NCBI GenBank assembly: GCA_000697055.1
Contig: JNDT01002040.1
Coordinates: 1-64,000, forward strand
Reading direction: 5' to 3'
Length of the DNA: 64,000 nt
DNA from: Saksenaea vasiformis B4078
Taxonomy: Eukaryota > Mucoromycota > Mucoromycetes > Mucorales > Saksenaeaceae
Each line of letters begins with the position of its first letter. Positions within the stretch are counted from its first letter, which is position 1. Shown piece by piece: positions 22,559 through 36,499 of this stretch. Made by a program: the position numbers and the translations under genes. The notes under the pieces were generated by a model that saw nothing but the letters and a program-made list of their open reading frames with translations, did no database searches and had not been told where the DNA came from.

Positions 22559-22570
22559 CTAAGTTTGTAT

Positions 22571-26058
<3,488 letters not shown>

Positions 26059-26163
26059 GAACACTTGATACCCTTGCCCTGTCTGGGTTTGTGTTTTTGT
26101 GATTTCCCTTTCGGACACGGCACGGTCGCGCCCAGAGAAATTTTGAGTCACGTTCACATACAA

Positions 26164-26493
26164 GTCGAACTTTTCTCTCGACGAAACATATTCTACGCAG
26201 GCCTACCTAAGCAAAAATAGTCAGAACGAATGTTCTGTGGTCCTTTTTTTTTTTAACCCTCGCAACAGCTCTTGCGAAAAGAGTACGAACCTATTCCTGC
26301 GATCATAGTGTCCCAGTGTCATACTACAGTGTCCTTCAAAGATACCTTCAATGCCTACGATACATTCACCTGCCGTGGAAGTTCATTCTCTCTTTGTTTG
26401 TCAGTTCTTTCTGCCAAGGCTTTTCTCCTGTGTAGCTTTGGAAAGTATAGGAGGTGCGGTTATTGTGGCACTTCTTCGTCTCTTCCCGAAACG
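26164..26493. other. LeuRS promoter region / upstream of F-box relic
   Basis: No gene supported. A poly-T tract is present at about 26245-26254. Confidence 0.5.
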
Positions 26494-27590
26494 ATGATAC
26501 CAAATGAATTACCCGCAGAAATCTTGAAGAATATCGCATCCTACTTACCACAGAAAACATCATGCGTCTGCATATGTGCCTGTCGCTCATGGAAGCAATG
26601 CCTTAAAATCAATCCTGTATCATGACGTTGAAATAGCAAGCCGACAACAGTTGCGATCCTTCTTCGGAACCCTGATCCGCACAGAGACAGCTGATCCTCT
26701 CGGGCACCTTGTCTATCGACTTGCGATATTCATATGTGTGCCATTTTCCCACAAATATCTCAAGACCCTTCCACGACTTTGCCTTTTTCTTGTTACACTT
26801 GATTATGATCTCCTTTAAAGCAGAGATTGCAGCAAAACTGCAAGGTCTTGAAGGGACTACCAATGCCTCCACGAACCAGTCCATTGGATCAGTTTAGTAA
26901 CAAGATTACCTCATCTTCAGGCACTAACTCTGCGAGGAATGGGCGCTGGTCCTGTATCGTTATCTGAACTAGAGTCTGTCCATGGTAACTTGTTATACTT
27001 GAACAGAACCAAAATGGAATTTGTGCGTCTCCATGATGCCATCCCAGAACATGTTGAACCATGCCTCGCCGCCAGACACAGACATGTTTCGCGTCAATAA
27101 TCACCAATACTCCAGTATTTCGGTCGAAATACTCAAATGTGGAGACGTTTATTTGTGCAAACCTTACGCTGGAGACTCCTGACAGATATCTTACCCAAAT
27201 GAAGACTATGGTGGGCTCATAGCGATCTCAGAGCAATTTTTTATTCTAGTCCTGAGGATGAATTGGCACATGCAGAACCCCCTAACCGCGAGCCTAAACG
27301 TTGGTGCACCATGTACATTTATTGATATCAAGGACTGGGGACGGTTTTCATCTGATGATCGTATCAAAGGATCTCACCACACCCTCGTAGGGATCCACAT
27401 AAGCTTCGATGATTCAGTATCACGAGTAGAGGTTCTAGAACCGCTATCAGTACGTCTGTCCTTGATTGATCTCTATTTCGACGTTGCTGACAACACAATC
27501 GCCATCAAAGATGTTCCCAAACGACTGAAACCTCTGGAAAACTATGTATTCATGGAGACGCAAGCTCAGGCCATAGCGACGCAGCGATAG
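26494..27590 (+). pseudogene. Decayed F-box/LRR-type gene, relic 1
   Basis: It starts with a clear F-box, MIPNELPAEILKNIASYLPQ, then breaks: a stop follows 43 codons in, and the similarity continues in another frame (LRSFFGTLIRTETADPLGHL). Later segments correspond to relic 2 at 35.4 kb: SLSELESVHGNL here matches SISELESIHTDV there, and a weaker VNNHQYSS matches VNNYQQYS. The order is conserved, but the frames change several times and stops interrupt it. F-box proteins link substrates to SCF ubiquitin ligases; large, quickly decaying families are common in these fungi. No intact product is expected. Confidence 0.75.
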
Positions 27591-28787
27591 AAAATTCGCA
27601 TTGTCTTGAGGAGGTACTGCTCGAGGCCGAGGAGCGTCGTCATGCCCCCGTCAAAGACGATTTCCATTGGTGTCTTCCAAGATGGTGTCCACGTCTTTCC
27701 TTACTTTCCTTTTACTACAGTTGGAGGCATTATGTACAACATCATATTGATGTCCCGTATACTCGACTCGATTAAAGTTAACTACTCTCTGGTGAAAGCC
27801 CCATGCTGAGACGTTCTATGCCTTTATGCAAGGCATAGAGAAACCTGTCACTGATGCAATGAATCATCTTAACGTCAGAAAGACGTACTGCCTTCGGTGG
27901 AACATTTTCCTTCATAGGACATTTTTACGCTTTCCAATAGGATACTAAGAACTCCACGCCGTAAAAATGGGCTGCTCTAACGCAAGCTCCAGTTATCCAA
28001 GCGTGAACTGTTCATTGGATGAACGTAAAAATACATAATTCAAAGCGCAGGGTTCATCTGGAAGCGCAGAATAATCTCAAATAGACGCAAAATCATGGAA
28101 GGATCCTGTGAATCTGCTACGTCCTTTTGTATCCAAATGTAAACTTGGGCAAACTTAATACACATACTTGTGACAGCTTCTTCATGTGGTCAAGGTCGAA
28201 CAATAATAATCCATTGATGATATCATATCCCTCCAGCAAAAAATAGTAAATGCTTACAGATGATCCCTTTCCGTCGTTGATCTTTTTCGAATTCATTGAG
28301 AATTCTTTTTTTGTCACGAAACTGCCAACATTTTCCTATTCCCAAAGCTCATACAACCGGACTTCAACGATACAGATTAATGCAGTCGCAGTGGATGAGA
28401 GTCATAATGGAGTTGTTACTACGAGCCCGCTTCTATCGTTAAAGACCAGAAGCAGAGAGAATGTTTTAAATTGTTCTTCTGAAGGATACAACCTGGTCTC
28501 ATGTACTTGGCACCTTCCCGGCTGGGACAACACTATACCATTGTGGTAAGACCATCAAACAACGCAAGAACCCGTCGCCCATTCACTTTATGAAGTTATC
28601 GGCTACGAAGAGCCAAAAGTCCGGGGGAATATAGAGTTATATATAAATGGTCTCCGATAGAGAATAGTTGCGTGTTCGCGCTTGGTATATTCGATAGAGA
28701 ATATACCGGATCGTGGCGATAAGTTACAATTATAGTTTATTTCGCGCAGCCTCTATACATTGTAAGTCTTTACAGCGAAGTATATAT
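27591..28787. other. No supported gene
   Basis: Short frames lacking motifs. A frame at 28250-28549 has no recognisable features. Probably degraded repeat-derived sequence between the F-box and DDE relics. Confidence 0.5.
28684..28707. repeat. Perfect inverted repeat (9-bp arms, 6-nt loop)
   Basis: ggtatattc at 28684-28692 and gaatatacc at 28699-28707 around gataga; the loop sequence gatagagaat also occurs about 25 bp earlier. Possibly a transposon-end structure. Confidence 0.6.
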
Positions 28788-29520
28788 CTACGTGGTAAAT
28801 AATTGAATTCTTCTTTGGATAGTTCCGAACATATTCATTACCAAACAAAGCCGTGTAATTTGAAGAAGTCGGAGACAACGTATTGTTACTATGCACTGTG
28901 GCCTTTGATCAGAGAAGCCGCGACTGCTGTTGGTGGCCTTGGGTGCGATTTTCGCGTCGGCGAAAAATCCCTTAATGCAATGACGGCCACGGCAAATAGC
29001 AGTGACACAATCGCCAGGTACAACGCAGATAGAACATATTGGAAGCATCAGGTCTGTACCATAATTGTCTATACGAGCGCCAGAGAAGGTCAGTGCTTTG
29101 TCTTCAATGCTTATGTTGAAACGGGCAACTTGTATCCGTAGATGATAGCGTCCGTGTTCGGTTGATGAGATCACAGGAGGACGGCCGTGTCTTCCCGATA
29201 GCCCAAAAAGTTGAGTGAATGCTGTGTGTTCGCGCATCGCACAGCATCTCTTTCAAAAGATTTTTCCTAGAGAGAACGAGTGTTATATTCTTTAGAAAAG
29301 TTTGTATTATCGTACGCCAGTAGTCATCTCAATCAGCCGTATTTCTTAGAACACTGAGAGTTACTGGGACACTGCACATTTATACGTCATCTTTCGAAGC
29401 GGGGAAACGATTTCGTATTTACAAAAATTTCTGAACATTCATCACAACTGAATGGAGAGCCTATTACCTTTGGGTGCGTAATCAAACTAAATTTCCAACC
29501 GGTCACGGTGATAGAACAGT
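28788..29520 (-). mobile_element. DDE transposon relic, copy A (partial)
   Basis: The part at 29200-29450 aligns by eye with 36600-36850. Shared strings include gcgttcgcgtatc/tgttcgcgcatc, then tctttcaaaagt/tctttcaaaaga, then ccctatttcttagaacgatgagag/ccgtatttcttagaacactgagag, then ggaaacgatttc. In copy B this stretch lies downstream of a DDE transposase coding region, so it is probably the 3' part of the same element. The open frame at 28788-29237 has no motif that I can assign firmly. Not functional. Confidence 0.5.
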
Positions 29521-30194
29521 GTTATACGATGTCATAAAGTTTTTTTGGGGGGAATCAAGGTACTAGCTACGTCCGACGATATGAGGATGACTTTACTAAC
29601 GAAGCGTAGATATTGCTTAAAAGATCTTGCGAAGTAACTAAAAAGCTAAAGCTGTCCGACGAGCAGAACACGATCAAGAACTAGAACGACACATGATGCC
29701 GCTAGATCAACTTCTTAAACCCAAGATGGTCAAGCCGCACAAACAGAGCAATTGGAAAGATATCTGCGATCTGGATCCAGTGGACATTTATGTTATGACT
29801 TCATCGCATATACTTGTACAATCTTCTTGATTCATCTGTCATTATCCGCTTTATCACATACATCACTATTGTCCGTTATAGTGCTATTGATACCACCTTC
29901 TACTGGTTAGTATCCCACCTTAACAAAGGTTTATTTTTGTACTTTGCTGTTTGGGTCCTCAACCCAAGTCATACACTAAACCTGGACTCCGCATGAATAT
30001 TTTGATCTGCTTTGTTTTCCCTCTCAATGCTACATTGTCATCAATATCCTTACGTATCATGGTTAGCTTTCCATAAGATCCTTATATTCTCTAACACATT
30101 TGCATAAAAATAATCGAGAGCGAACGTGAAATATCTCTTTTAATCTGTTACGCGAAGCTCTATCTCAAGTTCTGTTCTATTTGTTTTTTAAATG
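29521..30194. other. No supported gene
   Basis: A T-rich stretch with scattered short frames. No motif seen. Confidence 0.5.
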
Positions 30195-30475
30195 ACGAAA
30201 CACTGCACAATTCGCCACGGAACTTTGGTGATAGGCAGCTTTAACAAATTTTATAACGAGAAGCCTCTTAAGCGATCTCCAGGCATTCTCGAGAGTCTTG
30301 ACTTGATTGCCCAATTCCTAGGGAACCACTTCGAGACAAGTGTAACAATAAAAATACCTGACATTTGGATATTTTCGGCCGAAATATGAATACTGTGGAT
30401 AGTTACTGACTCGCCACAAATTTAAGTCTCGGACAGTGTGACAAGGTTCTACTGTACATATTCTGAGGTGCCCTA
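30195..30475 (-). pseudogene. F-box/LRR gene fragment, relic 3, inverted
   Basis: Read on the minus strand, this segment follows relic 2 (36070-36310) closely: agaaccttgtcacactgtccgagacttaaatttgtggcgagtc and then tattcatatttcggccgaaaatatccaaa match the corresponding bases there, and ctcgagaatgcctgg matches the next segment. It corresponds only to the 3' end of the F-box/LRR gene and lies opposite to relics 1 and 2, so an inversion or separate insertion is needed. Confidence 0.75.
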
Positions 30476-30778
30476 CGGACCGCGAAAATTTCACGGGATA
30501 AAATTAATCATTGGAATCCTCGCTTGACTGTAAACCATACCTGGGCAGCTCAACGGGCGCAGTAGCCCGGCCCATTTTTCTTATGGGCTTGCTTGCGGTC
30601 CAATGGTCATGAGTTTTATTAAGAGAACGCGTTTATGACGTGAGATAAGACGGGAGCAACTGTGCTTGATTACTATGTGACAGTTTCCCCGTCCTGCAAA
30701 CACAGCGACATCGCGGTAAGTCGGATTCACACAAGGTCCAAAAAACCTTCTTACCTATGGGGTGCACAGCTGTTGGTA
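30476..30778. other. Spacer upstream of the Sel1-repeat gene
   Basis: No gene seen. From about 30765 onward the sequence becomes collinear with 38680 onward, the upstream edge of the duplicated MACPF-like/Sel1 locus. Confidence 0.5.
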
Positions 30779-31035
30779 TGCCAAAAGTAAATAGTATTTG
30801 CGCCATGAAACTTTGCCTTGGGGGCTGATGTTGAGTAAGCGCGAACTTTGCGGGATTCAAGCGGAGCTGTTCCGAACGATTAGGCTAATAAAGAGTGACA
30901 AACATTGCAACTTCTCTTTCTTTAATTTCAATGAATACCTACAGTGCAAAACACGAGTTATCGTTTAATGTAAAGACAAGCGCATTTTCTGTTATGTATG
31001 CAGTTATCTGACATCTTCAGCAGCTTAGTCAGTTT

Positions 31036-34000
31036 TTGACGTATGACGTTGTCACCCGATGCATGCGGGGTCTCCATTTTGATGGATACATCGCCGAGTA
31101 CTCTGCAATAGAAATTGAAGAGGGAAAGGATAATATTTTAAAACTGATTCATGAATACTCCTGCGAAAATCCGTTCATGGACCAGACGTACACGAAGACC
31201 GTCAAGGGAAATAACTTTATGGACGCGTTGATAGATAATAGCTTCTGCAAGTTGTCATCTAAAACGTCTGCTTATGACGTTGCTGCTAAGTCTAGTTCCT
31301 GCGCACGGAAACAGGACAGGAAGTCTTTTGTAAACAACACAGTGGAATACATCGCTTCTTACATTTCATGGGGAGAAGTAAGAAACCACACGAATTTTCC
31401 CAGAGTAGTACAACTAAAAGTATGTTGTACCAGGTGCACCTGTCTTCTGAATCTCTCAAAGCAACTACTCGTTTCAAGCAAGCTGTACAAAATGCGTTGA
31501 AGGGAGGCACCAACCAAAAGAAGTATGAGGGACTGCAAGCTGTGTTTGGGCGATTCGGTTATTACTACCCATCAAAAATTGTGCTTGGTACTCTGTTTTT
31601 CAGATACAACTTATGTTAACTGTCTGCTCACTTTAGGTGGAATACTCGCTTGTAAGACAGAGTGTTCAAAGACACAAAGTGAAAATGAGTGTGAATTGGA
31701 GAACGAGCAATTCAGCGAATACGTAGCGGAGAGCGTTATAAACGCAGTCAAAAACCACAAATATTGGAAAGTCATAGGTAACTTTCATTCCATATATGTA
31801 ACCGTAACTGTATGACTTGCGATAGGTGGCGACCCCGGGGTGCTTTTTGTGGATGGATTAGGGAATTGGAAGGAAACGACAAGATCAGAAGCAGCGATTA
31901 TTCAGTTAAAAGACGCAAAACCGTTGTATAGTATTCTTGACGATTGTGAGCGTCTTCAGGTGGAGCAAGTTTATGAAAAGGCATTCTCCGGTATCGAACT
32001 TGCACACTCCATAGAAAATTGCCCCGCCAATCTTTTCAAGAGACGCGACAAAAGAAAGGAGAGGGAACGAGGCGAACCCGAAAGCATCAATCGGTTGCAA
32101 GTTCTAAATCAGAGCAGCTACAGCGCGATGGATAACGGAAACGAAAAATTGCAAGACAAATCTGAAGGAATTATACTTAGCGATGAGGGTTCCAGTGTCA
32201 ATGGCAGTACCGACAGTATTAATGCAGAGAGGGAAGCTGTTTGTCAAGGATCTCAAGAAATGCAAAATGCCCCTAACGACGCGCTTAGCTATGAAGATAG
32301 CTTGCACAGGGACCGTCAAGGCGTCGATACGAACATAGGAACAGACAACGAAAATGTCGCAGGTTTCTTGTTTGAACTTGGATCTTGCTTCTGTTATTCA
32401 GGAGCATCAAAAGAAGACATTAATGAAGCAATTCGTTGGTACAAAAAAGCAGCGAGTGAGGGCCATGAAAATGCGCCAGTCATTCTCGGTGATATCTATA
32501 GAGATGAAAAGGGAGACATCGACAAAGCAGCTGGATGGTACCAAAGAGCGGCAAATCAAGGAAATGCAATGGCGCAAGTCAGGCTTGGAGATATTTACAA
32601 AGTGGAAAAGAATGACATTGACAAAGCAATTGAATGGTACCAAAAGGCCGCAGATCAAGGAAATAGAGAGGCGCAAGTCAGACTTGGAGATATTTACATG
32701 AATGAAAAGGAAGAATTCGAAAAAGCAACCGAATGGTGGCAAAAGGCGTCGGACCTATATAATTATGGACATGAAATGAAGGAGTATGATCGACGGAGAC
32801 TTGCAGATGCTCTGACCAGACTTGGATATATGTACAGAAATGGAGATGGAGTGAAGAAAGACATAGACAAGGCAATTGAATGCTATAAAGGAGCAGCGCG
32901 ACTAGGAAATGAATATGCTCGACGAGCACTTGAAGATATTCTAATCAAAATTGGAGATATGTACAGATATGGAGATGAAGGTGGAGCGAGGAAAGACATT
33001 GACAAGGCAATTGAATATTATAGAGAATTGAAGGATCAAGGAAACGTAGATGGTGAATGGAAACTTCAAGATGCGGAAAATGAACTTGGAGACATGTATA
33101 GAGATGGGAACGGAAAGGAAAAAAATCTGATCAAGGCAATTGAATGTTACGAAAAAGCAATGGGTGATGGAAGTTGGATTGCCCAATGGAAACTCGAAGA
33201 TGTCCAAACCAAGCTTGGAGATATGTACAAAGATGGGGATGGAGTGATTCAAGACATCATGAAGGCTATTGAATGGTATGAAAAAGCAGCAGAAAAAGGA
33301 AATTGGGACGCGCGACAGAGGCTTGGAGATATGCAAGTCAAGGTTGGGGATATGTACAGAAATGGAGACGGGATGGAGAAAGACATAAACAAAGCAATGG
33401 AATTGTACGAAAAAGCGGCATACAAAGGAAATTGGGATGCGCAATGCAGAATTGAAGATGAACAAATCAAAGTTGGCGATATGTACAGAAATGAAAAGAA
33501 AGACATGAACAAAGCAATTGAATGGTATGAAAAAGCGGCCAGTCAAGGAAATGGAAGAGCACAAATGCAACTTGGATATATCTACAGAAAAGAAAAGAGA
33601 GACCTCGATAAAGCAATTGAAGTGTATGAAAAATTGGCAGATCAAGGAGAAGAAGATGCGCAAATGACACTTGGAGATATTTACAGAAACGAAAAGAAAG
33701 ACATGAACAAAGCAATTGAGTGGTATGAAAAAGCGGCCAATGAAGGAAATGGAAGAGCACAGATTCAACTTGGAGATATTTACAGATATGAAAAGAAAGA
33801 CATCGACAAAGCGATTGAAGTGTATGAAAAATGGGCAGAGCAAGGAAATCAAAAAGCGCAAATGATACTTGGAGATATGTACAGATATGAAAAGAAAGAC
33901 ATCATCAAAGCAATTGAAGTGTATGAAAAATTGGCAGATCAAGGAAAATGGAGGGCGCAAGTCAAACTTGGAGATATTTACAGAAAAGAAAAGAAAGATA

Positions 34001-35091
34001 TTGACAAAGCAATTGAAGTGTATGAAAAGTTGGCAGATCAAGGAAATGAAGATGCGCAAATAAAAGCTGGAGATATCTACAGAACCGAGAAGAAAGACCT
34101 CGACAAAGCAATTGGAGTGTATGAAAAATGGGCAGATCAAGGAAATGAGAAAGCGCAAATGTTACTTGGAGATATGTACAGATATGAAAAGAAAGACATC
34201 GATAAAGCAATTGAAGTGTATGAAAAGTCGGCAGATCAAGGAAATTGGAGGGCGCAAATGAAACTTGGAGATATCTACAGAAAAGAAAAGAAAGACATCG
34301 ACAAAGCAATTGAGTGGTACGAAAAAGCGGCCAATCAAGGAAATGGAAGAGCACAAATGCAACTTGGAGATATGTACAGATATGAAAAGAAAGACACCGA
34401 CAAAGCAATTGAAGTGTATGAAAAGTTTGCAGATCAAGGAAATTGGAATGCGCAAATGATACTTGGAGATATCCACAGATATGAAAAGAAAAATATCGAC
34501 AAAGCAATTGAAGTGTATGAAAAGTTGGCAGATCAAGGATATTGTTGGGTGCAACTGGAACTTGGAAAGATTTACAGAGAAGAAAAGAAAGACATCGACA
34601 AAGCAATTGAGGTGTATGAAAAATGGGCAGATCAAGGAAATGAAGATGCACAAATGAAAGTTGGAGATATTTACAGAAAAGAAAAGAAAGACATCGACAA
34701 AGCAATTGAAGTATATGAAAAATGGGCAGATCAAGGAAATGAAGGTGCGCAAATGGAACTTGGAGATATCTACAGAAACGAAAAGGAAGAGGTCGACAAG
34801 GCAATTAAAGTGTATCAAAAATGGGCAGATCAAGGAAAGGAATGGGCACAAGTGAAGCTTGGAGATATCTACAGAGATGAAAAGGGAGACATCGACAAAG
34901 CAATTGAAGTATATGAAAAATGGGCAGATCAAGGAAATGAAGATGCGCAAATGGAACTTGGAGATATCTACAGATATGAAAAGGAAGACATCGACAAAGC
35001 AATTGAAATGTATGAAAAGTTTGCAGATCAAGGAAATTGGAGGGCGCAAATAAAACTTGATGACTTAGAAGAGAAAAGGATGGACAATTAA
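31036..35091 (+). CDS. MACPF-like domain / Sel1-repeat protein, copy A
   Basis: Multi-exon gene whose last exon is a 1083-codon open frame (31840-35091). The N-terminal part resembles the MACPF-like domain common in Mucoromycota/Glomeromycotina. FGYYYPSKIVLG|GILACKTE is joined across an intron that splits the Leu-Gly-Gly motif (donor gtactc at about 31591, acceptor ctttag). A second intron (gtaact...gatag) leads to IG|GDPGVLFVDGLGNWKETTRS. The C-terminal part holds 25 Sel1/TPR-like helical units: nine mixed units of 33-46 residues, then sixteen units of exactly 33 residues with consensus LGDIYRxEKKDIDKAIEVYEKxADQGNxxAQ. Sel1 repeats mediate protein binding. Problems: the reading frame changes near 31395-31410, and the 5' segment (30779-31035) has indels relative to copy B, so the true start and integrity of the N-terminus are uncertain. 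Pore formation is not implied by the family name. Confidence 0.7.
33472..35055 (+). repeat. Sixteen tandem 99-bp units encoding 33-residue Sel1-like repeats
   Basis: The segment divides exactly into 16 units of 99 bp (1,584 bp), each starting at the LGD(I/M)YR codons, highly similar at DNA level and all in frame. Preceding units of this gene have 33-46 codons and are much more diverged. Recent expansion by unequal exchange is inferred. Alternation of EVYEK-type and EWYEK-type units hints at two-unit steps. Confidence 0.85.
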
Positions 35092-35432
35092 TTGAAATAG
35101 TTGATAATAATTTTGAATCCTGTTTTTTTCCTTCCCCCTCTTGTATTAAGTTGTTCTATTTGTAGCCTTTCTTTACATCCTCCTTTCTTATCAACGGCGC
35201 CAGAATTTACATGGAAAGAACAGAATCGCTAAATAAATGTTGATTCCATTGAATCTGGGTGCTGATACGGGTTACATCAATAATACTGAAGTTCTAAGCT
35301 TGCGACACCTTCATGTGCCATTCATAACTAACTCTTTACTTTCGTTTGCTTAAATGTCAGTGGCTCTGTTTGTCAAGAGCTAGGCTTGTGCAACTTGCGT
35401 GAATAGATAGCGAGGCATTCCTTTACCTCACA
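35092..35432. other. 3' flank of the Sel1 gene copy A
   Basis: The stretch 35220-35290 is similar to 42085-42150 downstream of copy B (for example ataaatgttgattccattgaatc against ataaaggttaatttcactgaatc), so the duplicated block extends past the stop codon. No gene seen. Confidence 0.6.
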
Positions 35433-36355
35433 ATGATGCCCAATGAATTGCCTGCGGAAATCTGGATGATCATCGCTTCTACTTTGCCACGAAGGGAATT
35501 GTGTACTTGCCTGCGAATCTGCAAATTATGGAACGAGCTGCTTATATCAGAGTTGTACCGTACGGTACATCTAGAAAGCAAACGCCAGAAATGGTCGTTT
35601 TTTGGACCGTATTGGATACCGAGGTGGAGAATCCTCACGGTCATCTTAGTTTATCACCTACACTTACAAGCGTCTGTAAGACTGTCTCCAGATATTCTCA
35701 GTCCTTTCCACGCCTTTGTCCTTCTCTTGTTACGCTTGACTATAGACATTTTTGGAGGGCCAACGTCGCATCATTGCTCACATCGAAGTACAAAACTCTC
35801 GACGGATTGCCTTCACCTCCATTGGACATGTCATTTGATCAGTTTCATATATATATTACTCAATTCTCTATATCTACCTACAAACACCCTGAATGGGTCG
35901 ATCTGGTAAAGAAGTTACCCCGCCTCGAGATGCTGGATATTAACGGAGACTATTATGGTAATTCATGCTTATCAATATCTGAGCTGGAGTCAATCCACAC
36001 CGATGTTCCGCGCTTGAGGAGGGTGTATCTCCGTTGGCTGAATATCGAGGGACCGATTCCAGAATACATAGAACCTTGTCACATTGTCCAAGACTTAAAT
36101 TTGTGGCGAGTCAATAACTATCAACAGTATTCATATTTCGGTCGGAAATATCCAAAGGTGGAGAGGTTTTATTGTCACACTTGTCTTGAAGTGGTTCCCG
36201 AGGAATTGCGCAACCAAGTCAAGGCTCTCGAGACTTCATGGCCATCGCTTAAGTGGCTTCTCCTTGCAAGATCTGTTAAAGGTGAATATGGACGAAGTTC
36301 CGCGGCGGACTATGCAGTGTCCGGACGATTTATAAAGAAACAGTACACAGCTTGA
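35433..36355 (+). pseudogene. F-box/LRR-type gene, relic 2 (frameshifted)
   Basis: The F-box starts at 35433-35436 (MMPNELPAEIWMIIASTLPR, then CLRICKLWNELL). After about 45 codons the best similarity to relic 1 moves between frames: TEVENPHGHL in frame 2, VYHLHLQASVRLSPDIL back in frame 1, then frame 2 again from FPRLCPSLVTLDY to the stop at 36355. The downstream part has leucine-rich segments (LPRLEMLDING, VPRLRRVYLRWLNIEG). A long open frame remains (35501-36355, 284 codons), but without the F-box in frame. At least two indels are needed to explain this, unless unusual splicing intervenes. Confidence 0.7.
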
Positions 36356-36499
36356 GATAAAGCTTCGCATAACACAGTAAAAGAGACATTTTACGTTCGC
36401 TCTCGATAGCTGTTACCCACATAGAAGATCTCTAGTTACTTAATGATCAACGGCTATCTAGTATCTTCTTTCTCTCCGCAAACCTAGTAAGATAGTATA

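Noticed and set aside
28788..29237. Minus-strand frame of 149 codons as a real gene
   Set aside because: No recognisable domain, and it lies in a segment partly repeated at 36.6 kb next to a broken transposase.
32941..34158. Long minus-strand frame of 405 codons opposite the Sel1 repeats
   Set aside because: It is the antisense shadow of the 99-bp repeats; hydrophobic repetition (SFI/CFV) simply mirrors the Lys/Asp codons of the real strand.
33962..35049. Other long minus-strand frames (280 and 295 codons) in the Sel1 array
   Set aside because: Same reason: the repeat has no stop in several frames because the unit length is a multiple of three.
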